Of a DNA stretch of 64,000 nucleotides, positions 63,182-64,000 are shown one piece after another. This DNA comes from Paraburkholderia sabiae (GTDB lineage Bacteria > Pseudomonadota > Gammaproteobacteria > Burkholderiales > Burkholderiaceae), in NCBI RefSeq assembly GCF_030412785.1, contig NZ_CP125295.1, forward strand, positions 2,666,001 through 2,730,000. Reading direction: 5' to 3'. The notes below the pieces were generated by a model. That model searched no databases. It was not told where the DNA came from and worked only from the letters and a program-made list of their open reading frames with translations. The number at the start of each line of letters is the position of its first letter. Position 1 is the stretch's first letter. A program made the translations under genes and the position numbers.

Positions 63182-64000
63182 ATGAAGCGCTATCTCCAAC
63201 TGGCGGCGGAGTTCGAGAACCTGATTACGAACGGTACGCTTGTGCCCGGTGTACGGCTTCCATCGGTGCGCCGGGCGAGCAGTTCGTACCGCGTGAGCCC
63301 TTCAACCATTTTCCAGGCTTACTACACTCTCGAACGACGAGGCCTGATCGTCGCAAGACCTCGCTCGGGTTATTTCGTCGCAAGTCGGTCCACGCCAACG
63401 AAATCACTGACGCTTCTTTCGAAGCGCAGTATCGAGGAGGCTGATGGTGACAGCCTGATTATCCGTTTCATGAAGGCTCAACGTCGATGCGCGCATCCGG
63501 GGCTTGGCTCTTCGGAACCATCTGCGCTGCTGTTTCCGTTTAGCCGGATTTCGCGCTCTTTGACGGCAGCAACCCGGAGGATGGCGAGTTGCCGGAACGC
63601 CTTGTCTGCGGGAGAGGCGGAAGCAGATCTGCGTCGCCAGATCGCCCTACGCTACATTGTGACGGGTGTTACGGTTCCAATCGATGAGGTTGTTGTGACG
63701 AGTGGCGCGCTCGATGCACTGATACTCTGTCTGCAGGTTCTGACGCGGCCGGGCGACACCATCGCAATAGAACGGCCTGCTTTCCTTGCTGTGCAGGATA
63801 CGGTTAGGCGCCTCCGTCTGAAGGCCGTGGAAATCCCTGTCGATCCACACCTTGGACTCGACCTCGGCGTATTAGAGGACGCGTTGCAGCAGCATCCGGT
63901 CCGGGCTTGCTGGTTTATGACGACGCTGCAGCAGCCTACGGGCGCGACGCTCTCCGATGAACGGAAGGAGGCGCTCGTGAGGTTGCTGGCGAAACATGAC
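63182..64000 (+). CDS. MocR-type regulator (partial)
   Basis: The gene begins at ATG 63182 and continues past the right edge, giving 273 residues. An N-terminal GntR HTH (LVPGVRLPSVRRASSSYRVS, STIFQAYYTLERRGLIVARP) is followed by the start of an aminotransferase domain with VVTSGALDALILCLQVL and WFMTTLQQPTGATLSDE. It is a paralogue of the regulator at 59863-61314, which reads the opposite way on the other side of the EAL gene. The PLP lysine region is outside the window. Confidence 0.9.
   Translation, partial: MKRYLQLAAEFENLITNGTLVPGVRLPSVRRASSSYRVSPSTIFQAYYTLERRGLIVARPRSGYFVASRSTPTKSLTLLSKRSIEEADGDSLIIRFMKAQRRCAHPGLGSSEPSALLFPFSRISRSLTAATRRMASCRNALSAGEAEADLRRQIALRYIVTGVTVPIDEVVVTSGALDALILCLQVLTRPGDTIAIERPAFLAVQDTVRRLRLKAVEIPVDPHLGLDLGVLEDALQQHPVRACWFMTTLQQPTGATLSDERKEALVRLLAKHD

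Overview
The window looks like accessory DNA from a GC-rich betaproteobacterium of the Burkholderia/Paraburkholderia/Caballeronia group, probably a secondary chromosome or megaplasmid. This is inferred from gene content and family resemblance, because no marker gene is present. It carries almost only catabolic, transport and regulatory genes. I saw no rRNA, tRNA, replication or CRISPR features. Both ends cut through genes: an Old Yellow Enzyme on the left and a MocR-type regulator on the right.

Layout. (1) 0-5 kb: an OYE-type flavin oxidoreductase, an AraC regulator, a ureohydrolase-family protein, a small hypothetical protein, an EthD-domain protein and a second AraC regulator. (2) 5.7-11.5 kb: porin, sugar-type periplasmic binding protein, double-NBD ATPase and two permeases in one operon. 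It ends at a strong bidirectional terminator shared with a convergent GMC oxidoreductase/NTF2-like pair (11.8-13.9 kb). (3) 14.4-22.4 kb: the homoprotocatechuate meta-cleavage cluster hpaR | hpaG1-G2-E-D-F-H-I plus gabD, without the hpaBC hydroxylase. (4) 22.6-28.8 kb: a second AraC/binding-protein pair closely related to region 2, a decayed IS91-type integrase/transposase remnant, and a P450 / ferredoxin-reductase / EthD cluster. (5) 29.6-32.7 kb: an NCS1 permease and a D-2-hydroxyacid dehydrogenase. (6) 33-41.7 kb: an aconitase-family hydratase with swivel domain first, an MFS transporter, 4-hydroxyphenylpyruvate dioxygenase, a gamma-carbonic-anhydrase-like protein, a CaiB CoA-transferase and an HMG-CoA-lyase-family protein, with a divergent LysR. 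(7) 42-58.8 kb: LysR, CitE-like lyase, second CaiB transferase, lactate-type permease, two near-identical hydroxypyruvate-reductase-type dehydrogenases, another LysR, third CaiB transferase, second HMG-CoA-lyase homologue, VOC protein, DctA, glycerate kinase, pyruvate kinase and a CdaR regulator. (8) 58.8-64 kb: a gene-poor kilobase, then two MocR-type regulators bracketing a degenerate EAL-domain membrane protein.

How the genes may work together. Region 3 takes homoprotocatechuate to pyruvate plus succinic semialdehyde, and gabD then makes succinate. Regions 6 and 7 both contain a LysR-CaiB-HMG-CoA-lyase-type module, which fits activation of a hydroxy-diacid to its CoA ester followed by retro-aldol or retro-Claisen cleavage. 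In region 7 the cleavage module sits with hydroxypyruvate reductase, glycerate kinase, pyruvate kinase, DctA and a diacid-responsive CdaR. The best hypothesis I can offer is a pathway that cleaves a hydroxymethyl-malate-like acid (itatartarate type) to acetyl-CoA plus hydroxypyruvate and then funnels that to glycerate, 2-phosphoglycerate and pyruvate. The genes are seen; the substrate is inference. Regions 1, 2 and 4 contain related copies of three gene families (EthD, AraC, binding protein), suggesting an old duplication in which the second copy lost its ABC transporter near the IS91 remnant.
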